From assembly GCA_945859605.1 (NCBI GenBank), contig OX243824.1, positions 25,790,314-25,854,313 of the forward strand: a DNA stretch of 64,000 nucleotides, in the 5' to 3' direction. The position numbers were made by a program, and so were the translations under genes. The notes under the pieces are model-generated. The model did no database searches. It had not been told where the DNA came from and saw only the letters and a program-made list of their open reading frames with translations. Origin of the DNA: Lumbricus rubellus. Taxonomy: Eukaryota; Annelida; Clitellata; Crassiclitellata; Lumbricidae. Positions 21,437-32,345 of this stretch are shown in pieces. Positions within the stretch are counted from its first letter, which is position 1. Every line of letters begins with the position of its first letter.

Positions 21437-22516
21437 ATGCGGATTTCAAAGCCACGTAAGCGAAATAAAGGTCTGTTGACTGCCATATCTGTGGCGACTT
21501 GCGTCTTCATCTACGGCAGTATAAGGATTTTAGGATTTGTTAAATCTGAATGGAGTAGTTTTAGATTTCAAGATAATAAAACGATGGTTCCACAATGTTT
21601 AACTGGAACACCGTGCGTTTACGAAGTCGAAGTTGACTTCAGAATAATTGTCATAACGTACAACAGAGCAGAGTCGTTAATGAAGTTGTTAAAAACTATT
21701 GATAAAGTTGAGTTGGACGGAGACAAAGCAGCTTTGGAAATCTGGATCGACAGAAGCAAGACTGGCCAAGTACACAACGAAACTGTTGAGGCTGCGCTTT
21801 CATTTAAGTGGCGACATGGACCAACTCGAGTTCATATACAGAATGCTCATGCAGGAATCTATGGACAGTGGATAGATACATGGAGACCAAGAGACCCAGA
21901 ATCCAAAGAACTGGCGCTGATTTTAGAGGATGACATTAGTGTTTCAAAGTACAGCTATCGTTGGATTAAAGCTATTCATAACTTTTATAATTCAAGAAAC
22001 GACTTTGCTGGAGCTACACTCACAAGTGACGAGCAGAAATCTCATGATGGTTCCTACAACACGTTGGCAGCTCCAAAAAACGAGACTGTATTTATGTACA
22101 TATGCTTTGGATCATGGGGTTTCTCTCCTAAACCATCTGTGTGGAAAGACTTTCAAGACTGGTATCATGTGCATATTAACAAGCCTGATTTTCATCCATA
22201 TGTTCCTGGTAGTGTTACAACGAAGTGGTATAAGGGCTATGAAGCAAGTGGAAAAGCTGACTCTATGTGGGAACAGTGGTTCTTGTATTTTATTTATTAC
22301 CAGAAACGCTTCACTGTATTCAGCAATCTGAAAGTGTACAACAATGATACTTCATCTTGTCTGTGCATTAATCGTCGCGAGGTTGGCCTGCACGTCGGTT
22401 CAAAGGGCAGAGAGGACTACTGCAAGCTGTTAGACAGATGGGATGACAGCTACGTGACACTCTCGCATAACACCACAAAACTGGACTGGAGTGGGAAAAT
22501 AATAGACAAATACTAA
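21437..22516 (+). CDS. Type II membrane glycosyltransferase-like protein, paralogue 2
   Basis: Intact 359-residue single-exon coding region. It aligns from Met to the terminal tyrosine with the 356-residue protein at 1438-2508. The three extra residues are in the signal-anchor segment (ISVATCVFIYGSIRIL). It keeps FRIIVITYNRAESL, LILEDDI, the NET/NDT sequons and the C-terminal SCLCINRREVGLHVG block with its cysteines. Differences are scattered and mostly conservative with many silent changes, so both copies look to be under purifying selection. Function and location are inferred as for the first copy: a Golgi nucleotide-sugar transferase of unknown acceptor. Confidence 0.85.
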   Translation: MRISKPRKRNKGLLTAISVATCVFIYGSIRILGFVKSEWSSFRFQDNKTMVPQCLTGTPCVYEVEVDFRIIVITYNRAESLMKLLKTIDKVELDGDKAALEIWIDRSKTGQVHNETVEAALSFKWRHGPTRVHIQNAHAGIYGQWIDTWRPRDPESKELALILEDDISVSKYSYRWIKAIHNFYNSRNDFAGATLTSDEQKSHDGSYNTLAAPKNETVFMYICFGSWGFSPKPSVWKDFQDWYHVHINKPDFHPYVPGSVTTKWYKGYEASGKADSMWEQWFLYFIYYQKRFTVFSNLKVYNNDTSSCLCINRREVGLHVGSKGREDYCKLLDRWDDSYVTLSHNTTKLDWSGKIIDKY

Positions 22517-22771
22517 CAGAACAGATACCAAACCTAATTATTCAAAAGCAAATGGATATAAACTAATTCCTCGTTTTAATGACTTTTGCGCCAATGTTTA
22601 ATGCACAAGTTGTCAACTGAAAAGAAAGTCGAGCAAACAATTAATTTTTTAGACAATTTTTTGAAAGTTTGTTTATTGTGAAACTGACTATTCTTGCTTT
22701 CGGCAATTTCTTCAAAACAGTCTTAAAGCGCGTTTTTGGAAAATCCAACATTCCTGACGGCAGGCATTCAG

Positions 22772-22777
22772 AATAAA
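22772..22777 (+). promoter_or_regulatory. Polyadenylation signal AATAAA
   Basis: AATAAA about 256 bases after the stop codon, followed by a GTGTCTGTGTT tract that fits a downstream GU-rich element. Confidence 0.65.
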
Positions 22778-23106
22778 GTGTCTGTGTTCAAAGTGTTCTA
22801 CAAACCTTTGTAACGATGTTGTATTTTTCGAACCTTGCAAGTTTTTTTGTTTTTTTATAAATGGACGAGGAACCAGTAAGTATTGTGCCTCTACAAATTT
22901 AATTATTAGGCAAAAGCCAGTGTGATTAATTAAATCTTTTGTGTCGAATTAGTCACTTAGCTCAGATGAGATTAGAAGATGTTCAAGCCTTCAAGGAAAC
23001 GAGTTGCCTGCTACAGTTTCGACATCGCCTGATTTGAACTGTCACTTTCGCGACATGAAGTTCAGAAAGTCCTCTGACCGACGACTCGTCGCGATTCAAT
23101 ATTCAT

Positions 23107-23170
23107 TCATGCATTCACTTCAAGGATTTGTATAGCGCCCCTTAAGAGGTCCACTCAGACGCTCCCAGTC
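23107..23170 (-). mobile_element. CR1-type LINE 3' end stub
   Basis: TTTGTATAGCGCCCCTTAAG and CTCAGACGCTCCCAGTCCA are the reverse complement of the conserved CR1 3' end, with an ATTCATTC-like tail to the left. Only tens of bases remain. Confidence 0.7.
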
Positions 23171-23306
23171 CATAGTTTGTGATACAACAAAGTTTTAATT
23201 AAGGAGCCTGTAAAACATTGATAAGTCAACTCTCGGTAACGTGTAGCCTATTTCCAATGGGAGACTATTAAATTCTAGATAGATGGACCTACAACTGAGA
23301 AAGCAC

Positions 23307-23457
23307 CAGTGGTGTAGCCAAGAATTTCTCGTGGAGGGGTTTTATGGCCGGATGCTTGTTTTTTTCTTACATGTATATAATTGGACAAATGACCATAAAA
23401 AACGTTTTTACTAAGCCAATGGGAGATTACCCCAAATCCCCCTTGTCTACGCCACTG
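23307..23457. mobile_element. hAT-type MITE, 151 bp, 8-bp target duplication
   Basis: Ends CAGTGGTGTAGCCAAG and CTTGTCTACGCCACTG, with the exact duplication GAAAGCAC (23299-23306 and 23458-23465). A longer relative lies at 47891-48150. Open frames across it are not genes. Confidence 0.92.
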
Positions 23458-23465
23458 GAAAGCAC

Positions 23466-24380
23466 GACACTGACAGGTAGGGATTCCCACAAGGGACCAC
23501 CAGCTCCTTGCTACAGGCATATTATGTCCGATTGGGATATGTGTTTTGGTTTTACTCAGGAGCATAGTCACACTTAGCCTATGGGACGCACCGGAAGACG
23601 CGAGTTAGGCTATCTATTAACGCTCGAATGGCGGTGGCAGCACTGGTCTTGATAGCATGGCGTTCCTGGAAGTAGAAGCACAAAAAACTGTTCACCTGAC
23701 CAGTGCTAAAAGTGTTTTAAAAAATGCCAGGACGCTCCTTACCTTTCCAAAAGAAGTGCCAGGATGCCCCTTACATTTTCAGGTGCACATGTGCTGGCCA
23801 AATAAGTGGCAAGACGGCATAGAGATTTGAAAATAAGTGTCAGTACGCCGTCCATGATAGTCCTGCCACACTTTAAACCCTGCACCTTACACTCTAATGA
23901 TTTTAACTTATTATTTATGACAGGCCTAAGATTTTCTCAGCACAGAAAATTCGTGATAGCAGTACATCTACGTGATACATTTTATATACTAAGAAATCTG
24001 TTTCATCCAGCCTGCTCCTCTTGGGAAAGGAGGATGGGAATGGAGGTTTCTGGGGCGGAGGCGAACGAGTGTCCAGCGGGTTCCTTCAAGGGGAATTCCG
24101 TCTGCCTCTCCACAACATTGCCACCAAAAACACTATTCACATGACTCACTCGATTGATTTGAAATCATTATTTTTTGTAGACCTATTTTCACAACACAGA
24201 AAATTGGTGTAACAGTAGAGACATAGCTTCATCTAACGGTACGTGTACCCGTTGCCTGGACTGCTTAAATTTAACTTCAGAGAGGAAGTAGGCTTGAGTC
24301 CAGTTGACTATATAAGGACTCAACTGAATCAAACGCCTCTAACTGTAATGATGATAATATTAATAAGGAGAATATAACTT
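23466..24380. other. No gene supported
   Basis: Contains two related short blocks (about 23925-23960 and 24180-24212, sharing CACAGAAAATT and GTAACAG-like sequence) but no recognisable coding region. Confidence 0.4.
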
Positions 24381-24399
24381 ATATATATATATATATATG

Positions 24400-24465
24400 A
24401 CAATAGGAATAAGTCCCTGAGGGATCCTACATACCTCGTGGCCTTGAAAAATAAATAAATAATTA
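24400..24465 (+). mobile_element. RLE-type LINE 3' UTR stub
   Basis: AAGTCCCTGAGGGATCCTAC and ATACCTCGTGGC form the same stem-loop (24415-24441) as in the 3' UTR of the RLE-type LINEs at 54.7 and 56.5 kb, followed by AAATAAATAAATAA. It is extremely 5'-truncated. Confidence 0.75.
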
Positions 24466-24814
24466 AGCCGTCTGCGATGATTAGTCATTCGAAAACAACT
24501 AACCTATCCACTAATTTTTAAAGCTTCGAAAGATGAATAGTTGATCACGTACATGTGTCCCCCGGGGTAAAACAAAAACAACGCGACTTGGAGGCGCACG
24601 AGACGGAGGATTATGAGGATGAATATAATGATAATGATAGGAACAGTGACGATTACGGGGGACCATCATGCATCGGGCCGGAAGTTCCGAATGCCTCATG
24701 ACATCTGTCGGTAGGATATGTCCCAGCAAATAGCTATTACTTAGCCTAGGCCTGTAACTGCTCCGTGCAACTCGGACAGCCCATGGACGGCATATTATAC
24801 CATGCGCAGATATT

Positions 24815-25030
24815 ATGGCGTCATTTCCGTCGAAATTCCTCCTATTTTTCTTCCTAATCACCCTAATGGGGGTTCGTCAGCCAGTCCCGTCTCTCCCTCG
24901 CACTGTCCCGTCTCTGTCTAAACTGCCGGACACGGATGGAGTTGGGTTCCGTCTCACGGACTTTATCGGATGTGCCTCTGTTCCCGCTTTGGACCTGAGA
25001 CGACCTGCAAGGCTGTCCGCTGCCCGGTGA
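24815..25030 (+). CDS. Possible small secreted peptide or first exon
   Basis: 71-codon frame starting MASFPSKFLLFFFLITLMG, a convincing signal-peptide pattern: charged start, hydrophobic core and small residue. The rest is Pro/Ser/Leu/Arg-rich without cysteine pairs or a known domain. CpG content around 24.8-25.1 kb is higher than in the flanks. There is a potential splice donor (CCG then GTGAAT) just before the stop. It may be a coding first exon, a short peptide gene or chance. Confidence 0.25.
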   Translation: MASFPSKFLLFFFLITLMGVRQPVPSLPRTVPSLSKLPDTDGVGFRLTDFIGCASVPALDLRRPARLSAAR

Positions 25031-25154
25031 ATAATGGCGGCTTCATACGTATCGAAAATGACCCGAACGCTTTGATTCGCCTGTCTTCCGTACCGCGAGG
25101 GTGTGGTGTCAGATTGTTTAACATGTAAAATTGGTTCCGACAGCGCCCATTTTG

Positions 25155-25240
25155 GCGCAGTGTGGTTAGGCCATGGACGATTGGACGTATTAGAAAGTTT
25201 GCGGGTTCAACCTCCCGAAATAAGTGAATGTCGACAGTTT
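25155..25240 (+). mobile_element. tRNA-like SINE head
   Basis: GCGCAGTGTGGTTAGGCCAT resembles a tRNA 5' part with an A box. GCGGGTTCAACCTCCCG is B-box-like. The anticodon arm does not fold well and the acceptor stem does not pair, so it is a tRNA-derived repeat rather than a tRNA gene. Confidence 0.45.
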
Positions 25241-25529
25241 AGGCTAAATCTGAGAGTATTGAGGCCATGTCCAATGTACATGTAAATTCAAAATGAACAC
25301 CTTGAAATGTTTCATGGGTATCCTCTGTCTAAACTATTATTATGTTGACCTCATTACATGATTTCTTTCGCAACAGTACGACAGAAAGTTAAAAACGAAA
25401 TATATCAAGGATTCAAGGGCCGCTTAAAGTTTACCTTCTCTTCTTATGCAATCGTAGTATGGACTCACGACATATAGATTATGGGCACGCACTAATTATC
25501 TTGTGAGTGCAAGAATTAGTCACCGAGAG

Positions 25530-25613
25530 AGGAGGAGGAGGAGGAGGAGGAGGAGGAGGAGGAGGAGGAGGAGGAGGAGGAGGAGGAGGAGAAGAAGGAG
25601 AAGGAGGAGGAGG
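25530..25613. repeat. (GGA)n microsatellite
   Basis: A clean GGA trinucleotide run with a few GAA units. Confidence 0.97.
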
Positions 25614-26003
25614 ATTGCCTACCTAGCTGAAGCTAAACAACTAACTTCTGCTACTTAACATTTATCATGATTTCATGTTTTAAACGGGGGCGGGGGTAAC
25701 AAACCGCACAGATTAAACAGTTCGTGTAATTTGTCACGTGCTTCAATAATACGGTAGTATTTTTGGAACGCCTTTCGCATGGTCCTGATTTGAAGTGCCA
25801 CCGGTCCAACCGAGAGCATGTCTCGTGTCGCTTCTACTTACAGGCAGATGACATCCGCCCTTCCGTCATGCTCTTGTCTGCATGTTTTCCTTGTGCTGGT
25901 GCCCCCTCCCGTCCCTCAACGTTTCAACAATTTTTCAGTCTTTATTGTGTCTCTGCTTCGGTTATACGAAGCCTCCCGAGATTTTGTCAAACAAAGATCG
26001 ACA

Positions 26004-26061
<58 letters not shown>
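26004..26061. repeat. (AGAC)n microsatellite
   Basis: A pure ACAGACAG tetranucleotide run, with degenerate sequence to about 26120. Confidence 0.95.
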
Positions 26062-26062
<1 letters not shown>

Positions 26063-26203
26063 TACTTATACAGAGACACATAGGAAAAGACAGAGACAAA
26101 CAGATGCAGATAGAGACAGCCTCTTAAGGAACAAGACAGACAGGTAGTCTGTCAGGTAGTCTACGCAACAAGGTAGATCAACAAAGTGGAAAACCCTTCT
26201 TAG

Positions 26204-26310
26204 CAGGGATAGCACTCATGGCTTTTCCACCTAGGTTTATTTTTTCGCTCTTGTCTAGGCTTCTAGGTGCTTTTTTCGAGATCCAGCTTTTTTCACGGAG
26301 ACTTTTCACG
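26204..26310. mobile_element. hAT-type element fragment
   Basis: CAGGGATAGCACTCATGGC and TTTCCACCTAGG match, in inverse, the right end of the complete element at 28380-28809. The copy stops abruptly at the ACAT array. Confidence 0.7.
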
Positions 26311-26314
26311 TTTC

Positions 26315-26430
26315 ATACATACATACATACATACATACATACATACATACATACATACATACATACATACATACATACATACATACATACATACATACAT
26401 ACATACATACATACATACATACATACAAAC

Positions 26431-26461
<31 letters not shown>

Positions 26462-26582
26462 CATACATACATACATACATACATACATACATACATACAT
26501 ACATACATACATACATACATACATACATACATACATACATACATACATACATACATACATACATACATACATAAATACATAA

Positions 26583-26613
<31 letters not shown>

Positions 26614-26672
26614 CATACATACATAAATGCATACATACATACATACATACATACATACATACACATACAAAC
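26315..26672. repeat. (ACAT)n microsatellite, about 360 bp
   Basis: A nearly pure ACAT array with a few ACAA and ATAA variants. Periodic open frames on both strands are artefacts. Confidence 0.97.
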
Positions 26673-27094
26673 ATACACATCCACAAGCATGCACATGTAT
26701 AAACATGCATTGCAAATACATACAGACATGCGTATACATGCATAAAAGAAGCACTCTGCGGCTAATATGCCCTATAGACCTGCGCTATATTTGCGTCACT
26801 CACAATTTATTTGGCGCCAGTAGCCTACATGCGATGGACTGTACGAAACATCGCTCATGCATCTTACCATTGCCTCTGTTCCTCGTTGCAATATTTCAGG
26901 AAATCGCGACAGAAGAGGGAAAATAATTGAAATTTGATGTTCATCGTCACTGCGGCAATCAGTCTAAATTACTGGGACAAATTTTAGCTGCTTACTCGTT
27001 CTCCGACTCAGCCTTACTATTATAGGATGCAGTTAGTCTTTCTCTTTGCTGTTCTCTGTCAGAAGTTTTATTTTGTTGTTACCAGTGTATAAAC

Positions 27095-27441
27095 CAGTGG
27101 TTCTCAACCTATGGCCTGCGTGCCAAAAGTGGCCCGCCAGGTCTCAAAAACTTGCCCTCATCTCTCAAAGAATTAAGCAAAAAGATTTGAAAGAATCGAC
27201 AATTTGGACATGATAGAATACATTATTATTTTCTATTACAGATTGTTTTATTTTGAAGACTATATAAATAACATCAAACATTCCATTTTGATTCAATTGT
27301 AGCAATTTCGTGTGCTTTTAGTTTTAATTAGATTTTAGCCTTGTGACCTTCTAATGTCATTCAACTAAGAAAAAGTAGCCCTCGTGTCCTCCAACTAAGA
27401 AAAAGGTGGCCCTAAAGTTAAAAAAAGGTTGGGAACCACTG
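27095..27441. mobile_element. hAT-type non-autonomous element, 347 bp, 8-bp target duplication
   Basis: Ends CAGTGGTTCTCAACC and GGTTGGGAACCACTG. The duplication GTATAAAC is exact (27087-27094 and 27442-27449). Same family as the element at 20848-21217, in the opposite orientation judging from its GGCCCGCCAGG block. Non-coding. Confidence 0.93.
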
Positions 27442-27449
27442 GTATAAAC

Positions 27450-28379
27450 TATAATAAAAGAACACGCTCGGGTTTCCTTATCGCTGCGCTCATCCACTAA
27501 AATACATGATTCGTTTTAATTAAGGAATTTTATAACTGCAAAACCCATTCTCTCGATCCATTCCAATATTTCATGGTAAATTAATCCCAATTAATATTTT
27601 TAACTATGTTTACAAGCACACAATGTTTCAACAGCTGCACAACTTCCTTTGGAACTGCACTTTTTGTGTAGAATGGCACACTAACAGAGAGGAGATAGAG
27701 GAGTGCATGGTAAGAGGGAGGAGACAGAGGAGTGGCAAGACAGGGAAGACAGAGCAGAGGGAACTAGGGAGAAGAGGCTTGCCCAATAACTGGTTCAGAT
27801 CAGAATTCAATTACAATGATTTCACGGGAGTTCTATGCGGAATACACAATGTATCTGGGGTTTCCTGGTGACTCGCAAAAAAAGAGCAACGCCTGGAGTT
27901 CAATTATGTCAACAGTATTTTACATCATTATAAATTTTTTAATCATGCCTTAAATTACACGAATGAATACATTATTTATTATCTACATTAAAGTGCATGA
28001 GTAAGTACATTATATGACCATGAGTAAATACGTTATATATAATCCAGCGGTGATAACCACCCCTCTCCCATTACCCCCACCCTTGGTAGTCGGCTTGGTC
28101 GATATCATAGTTTTTCCAACGTTTCTGACAATAATTCTATCAGCTCTGTTCCAATTAACATCACACATTTCGAATTCATACTGGTCAATTCTCTCCAATT
28201 TCCGGAGTAATTTCACCGGCTGCATACCCGTCAACCGATGATGTCAAGGCGACGGCCAGAAATCTGAGAAATGTCAAGAGCTTCCATGTCTCGAGCATAG
28301 TTCGATTACCCACCTGCAGTTGACCAGGCAAATCGAGGCCCCTCAATGCCAACCGTCAGACGGGCAGAATACTTGTAAG
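27450..28379. other. No gene supported
   Basis: Two small frames (27623-27871 on plus, 28010-28234 on minus) lack any domain or splice context. Confidence 0.45.
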
Positions 28380-28809
28380 CAGGGATGCCACTCTGAATTT
28401 TGAAAAAAGGTCAGATTCGGTCGGGAAAAAAGGCTAGAAGAGGCCAGATTGACAATTTCTCTCGAAAATGGAAGGATTTTTCCATTTTTTGCTTGAAATT
28501 TCTGACGACCTTTTTACAGAGTCATCCGATGATTAAAATTTGCTCTATTTTTTCTTCCCAATAAAATTTATGATGACATTTTAAAAGTTTTTCGCTCCAA
28601 AATTTACAATTTGTGGTCCAAATTCACAAACTTTTCGAGTTTTTCACGTCTTTTGTGCAACTTCACCTAAAATGTCTATTTTTATGTGTAAAAGGTCGGA
28701 AAAACCGTCGTGAGAAAAAAGGCTAGATTCTGACAGAAAAAACCTAGAAACCTAGACAAGACCGAAAACACCCAGATCTAGGTGGAAAGAGCTATGAGCG
28801 GCATCCCTG
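28380..28809. mobile_element. hAT-type element, 430 bp, diverged target duplication
   Basis: Ends CAGGGATGCCACTCTG and AGCGGCATCCCTG are inverted. The flanks CTTGTAAG and ATTGCAAG match in 6 of 8 positions, which fits an old 8-bp duplication. The interior has TCTGACGACCTTTTT-like blocks also seen in the element at 4873-5240. Confidence 0.8.
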
Positions 28810-28837
28810 ATTGCAAGCACATGAACCGTGTGAACTG

Positions 28838-28915
28838 AGAGGCACTGTGACCAACTGGTTAGAACGATCGGTCTGTAACGCGCAGAGTATGCGGGTTCGA
28901 TCCATGTTGGTCGAG
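28838..28915 (+). mobile_element. tRNA-like sequence (pseudogene or SINE head)
   Basis: GGCACTGTGACCAACTGG has a good polymerase III A box and GCGGGTTCGATCCATG a good B box, about 36 bases apart. The acceptor ends do not pair and the anticodon stem is poor, so I do not call a functional tRNA. Confidence 0.45.
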
Positions 28916-29027
28916 TATTCGAATATTACGACTTTTAGGATTTTCAAATATTCCCGAATAGGCCTACTAACGAACGATAAAACCGCCAACGAATATTATA
29001 TTCGTAGAATATTATAATATTATTATA

Positions 29028-29084
29028 AATAAAGAATTTCTTGAAAGAACATAATTATTATGTTCTTTCAAGAAATTCTTTATT
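29028..29084. repeat. Near-perfect palindrome, about 27-bp arms
   Basis: ATAAAGAATTTCTTGAAAGA and the following bases reappear as the reverse complement after a tiny TA-rich centre. Confidence 0.9.
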
Positions 29085-29404
29085 ATTAATTCTCATTTTG
29101 TTATTCGTAAAAACGCTCAACGTTTTACTGAATGAATTGTACAAAATGGAGTTACGCAAATAGGCCTATCAGTAGGGAGCTTCTAATAATTTTTATGGGC
29201 CCTCGAAGAAACTTTAGTTTTTTTAATTTTTACAGTAGGATACAGATGCAGATGAATGCGACGGTTCGTTTTTTGTTCCAGGCATAACTTGGAGTGAATT
29301 GTGATCAAACATGAAGGAATTATTCCTTAATATGCTCAACAAAATATTTAAATATCTTTTTTATAAATACGTAAAGTGGGCCATATTGCACGACCCTGTT
29401 TGTA

Positions 29405-29735
29405 AATAGGCCTACCCCTCCAAATTTTGGACAAGTCTGGTTTTTCGGGCAAGCAGACCCGAAAAAATAGTAAAAAAATAAAAGAGAGTATTTTTACGAC
29501 ATTTCAATACGACAACAAAAAAGGTCATCAACTTTTTTGCCTGGGAAAAACAACACATTTTCAAGACATTTCAGCCCGACGACTAAAAAATGTCGTCAAC
29601 TTTTTTGTCTGGGAAATTTTTTCCCATTACGAGATTTCAACCCACGAAGTCCATTTTTCAGGATTTATTTTTCGGGCAGAAGTTCAATCTTCCCCCCTCC
29701 CACACTGTTGAAATCACCCGTACGCCTATGGCCAA
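29405..29735. mobile_element. hAT-type element copy related to 4873-5240
   Basis: Shares TTTTTCGGGCAAGCAGACCC and the repeated CATCAACTTTTTTG-like blocks, and ends GTACGCCTATG like the 368-bp element at 4.9 kb. The left end is degraded and I could not confirm a target duplication. Confidence 0.65.
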
Positions 29736-29871
29736 GATATTTTCAGAGGCCTATGCGTGGTATCTGGCAACGCAGAAATCTATGGAATAACACCCAGTGC
29801 AAAGTGTAACTATGTCTACTTGTGAGAGTAAGAAATAGAGCGGGAAGAGAAGACGCCGACGGAGGAATAGC

Positions 29872-29965
29872 AGGAGGAGGAGGAGGAGGAGGAGGAGGAG
29901 GAGGAGGAGGAGGAGGAGGAGGAGGAGGAGCAGCAGCAGCAGCAGCAAGAGCAAGAGCAGGAGCA
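29872..29965. repeat. (GGA)n then (GCA)n microsatellite
   Basis: A GGA run followed by GCAGCA and GAGCAA units. Poly-Gly, poly-Leu and poly-Ser frames are artefacts. Confidence 0.95.
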
Positions 29966-30127
29966 CGGGTGGTGGTGGTTATTCCGATGACCCGGAACCA
30001 ATAATAAGTATGCGTCGTTTCCGGTGGCCCGGGTAACCAGTCTATGGACTATTTTCAGAACATGAACCAGCGTTGACCACGTGACTGCGCTAGAAGCGAC
30101 CCTCGTCTCACTACCTAGAACAGATAG

Positions 30128-30440
30128 AAATACTTCGCCCTCTTTCTGCCACGTCGCTGCGTCCTCTTAGGTCCTCTGATCGCCTTGACCTCTTTGTCCT
30201 CCGAGTCAGGACCGCCATGGCTCAATCCAGATCATTTGCTTCCCTCCCTATGGAATGGGCTTCCCCCATCAGTTCGCTCTGCCATCCTCTCTGCATGGTA
30301 GCGTATCCTCGTCTTTCTCTCGTCTAAAAACTTGCCTGTTTTCTTGAGGCTGAACGCACTGGGAGCGCTTCTGAAAGGCTCTTGCTGCAAGAAGCGCTTT
30401 ATAAATGGTCAGATACAACACAGTACAATACAACAGACTG
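30128..30440 (+). mobile_element. CR1-type LINE 3' fragment
   Basis: Strongly similar to 6945-7215 of the copy at 5850-7237 (GCTGCGTCCTCTTAGGTCCT, WNGLPPSVRS-type frame, GGGAGCGCTTCTGAAAGG). The tail is CAGATACAACACAGTACAAT instead of GATAA units. 5'-truncated, with small indels. Confidence 0.88.
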
Positions 30441-30769
30441 TAAGTAAAAGATTCTTGAATGAACGAAGGGGGAAAAGAATAATCAGCAGATTTCTGTTGG
30501 TTGACTGGCTGCTTGAGACCCCGGGCCAAACAGAGGCCTTAGAAATATGCGCTGCATATTTTACTTAGAAACGGCTGCTATCGGGTTTTTATATCTGATG
30601 GTAATTACAAAAAAGTGAGCTGTAGAGAGCGCAGTGGATATCTGCATCCAACTCAATAAGGCTTCTGTTTATCGAGGCGTACTTGACAGCAGACGCGAAC
30701 CTGATCCGAAAATTTTCGTACTCCAAGAGTGAGTAGGCCTACGTGTTCCGCTCTTTGTCTGCTTAGCTT

Positions 30770-31000
30770 GTCTGTCTCTTGTCTGTCTTTGTCTCTCTAT
30801 CTTTCTCTCTCTTTCTCTCTGTTTGTATTTCTCTCTGTTTGTATTTCTCTCTGTTTCTCTCACTATCTCTCTCGCAGTCTCTGTCTCCGTCTCTGTCTCT
30901 CTCTCTCTCTGTCTCTCTCTGTCTCTCTCTTTCTATCTTTATCTCTGTCTCTGTCTCTTTTTCTGTCTCTGGCTCTGTCTCCTTATTTCTCCCTCCCTCC
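30770..31000. repeat. CT-rich low-complexity tract
   Basis: TCTC/TGTC/TTTC-rich DNA of about 230 bp. Ser/Leu frames here are artefacts. Confidence 0.9.
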
Positions 31001-31084
31001 TTCAATTGCGTTATGTTTTTTAATCGTCAAAAACGGTGGGTGGTTTCACTGAAAGTGACATCACTTTTGTTCTGTTTGAAATAT

Positions 31085-31202
31085 TTTTGATGAAATCTGG
31101 CCATCCTGTGTATATGAATTGTCTTTAAGACTACAAAATTTCTTACTTCTGGCCAAGATATTGGCAAAAATGTGGGGGGTCTTTTTTGGCCCACCCTGTA
31201 TA
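31085..31202. mobile_element. mariner/Tc1-like terminal fragment
   Basis: The right end TTTTTTGGCCCACCCTGTA resembles a mariner inverted terminus next to TA. The left part (GGCCATCCTGTGTATATG) resembles the opposite end of a related element. No transposase is present. Confidence 0.45.
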
Positions 31203-31209
31203 TCCTCAG

Positions 31210-31900
31210 TAATGTCATTATTCATATTAGTATCACAGTAATTACAATTAGGGACTTATTATTATAATCCACCTTACCAGTTGCTCTTTAATTAGCTTCA
31301 ACGTCCTTTAAAAAGTGAGACTTTTTGACTACTTTGTCTACAGCCCAAAGACCCGAAACAGAGGAATGTCTTTGGGGATAAGATTTTCATAAATGGATTA
31401 TGATCGGAGGAGGAAAAGAAGATGGAAAGACCGTCTGAATCCCGATGAAATTGAATGGGAGGATGCGAGTGGTCCTGCTGCAGATATGGAGAGAGGTCAA
31501 TAATATTGAAGTTGGTTGCATCCGACAATGTGCGAGTAAGAGTGACTAACTGGAAAAGTCTCCTTTCCTCCGGAACTTCGTCTAATCACCTAGGATCTAG
31601 GACTCGGTTACGGATGCGTTCATTACGTGATGACTTGGCGGATGGAAGAGCGGGAAGGAAGCAAGAAGGAGTGCAGTTCTGAGAATATGGAACGGAGAAA
31701 GAGAGAAGGAGAGGATGAATAAGAGGGAGTGGGAAAGTCGAAAGATCAAAGATGATGATGATGGCCGAGCGAATGTAAAATGAGAGGGTGTGGAAAATAA
31801 TTTATTCGACTAATGAATGCTGATGGAGATGGATGGTGACAAATTTAGAGACGGAATTATTGTAGGAAGAACTTTCTGAGCGTCATCAGCAAAATCACTA
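31210..31900. other. No gene supported
   Basis: Short frames without domains. The 31380-31790 segment is purine-rich but not repetitive. Confidence 0.4.
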
Positions 31901-31902
31901 CA

Positions 31903-31904
31903 AG

Positions 31905-31961
<57 letters not shown>

Positions 31962-32345
31962 CTCACACCACACACAAACACGCGCACATACAGTAGCACA
32001 AACACGCAAAGAGATGCATATGCACACATGCACACCTGTGAGTGTGTATTTGTGTTTTACACACACACACACCCACATACACACAAATAGAAGCACGCTC
32101 ACATGGGCCTACAAGCACACACATACACGCACACACACGCAAGCACGCACGCACACACACAAAACAGAAACACACTCACAGGCCCGCATGTACGCATAGA
32201 CGCACACAAGCGTACAAATACGCATACATAATGCACACAAACAATCACACAAAATGCACACAAACAATCGCACAAACACAGTTATACAATCATTCACACT
32301 CAAACACACATAGGCTACACACTAACCACTAACACAAACCACGCA
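31903..32345. repeat. (AC)n microsatellite with degenerate AC-rich flank
   Basis: Pure CA run at about 31903-31958, then ACACAC/GCACAC-rich sequence to 32345. Overlapping frames are artefacts. Confidence 0.93.

Noticed and set aside
28838..28915. Functional tRNA gene
   Set aside because: A and B boxes are good, but the acceptor stem does not pair and the anticodon arm is poor; better explained as a SINE head or pseudogene.
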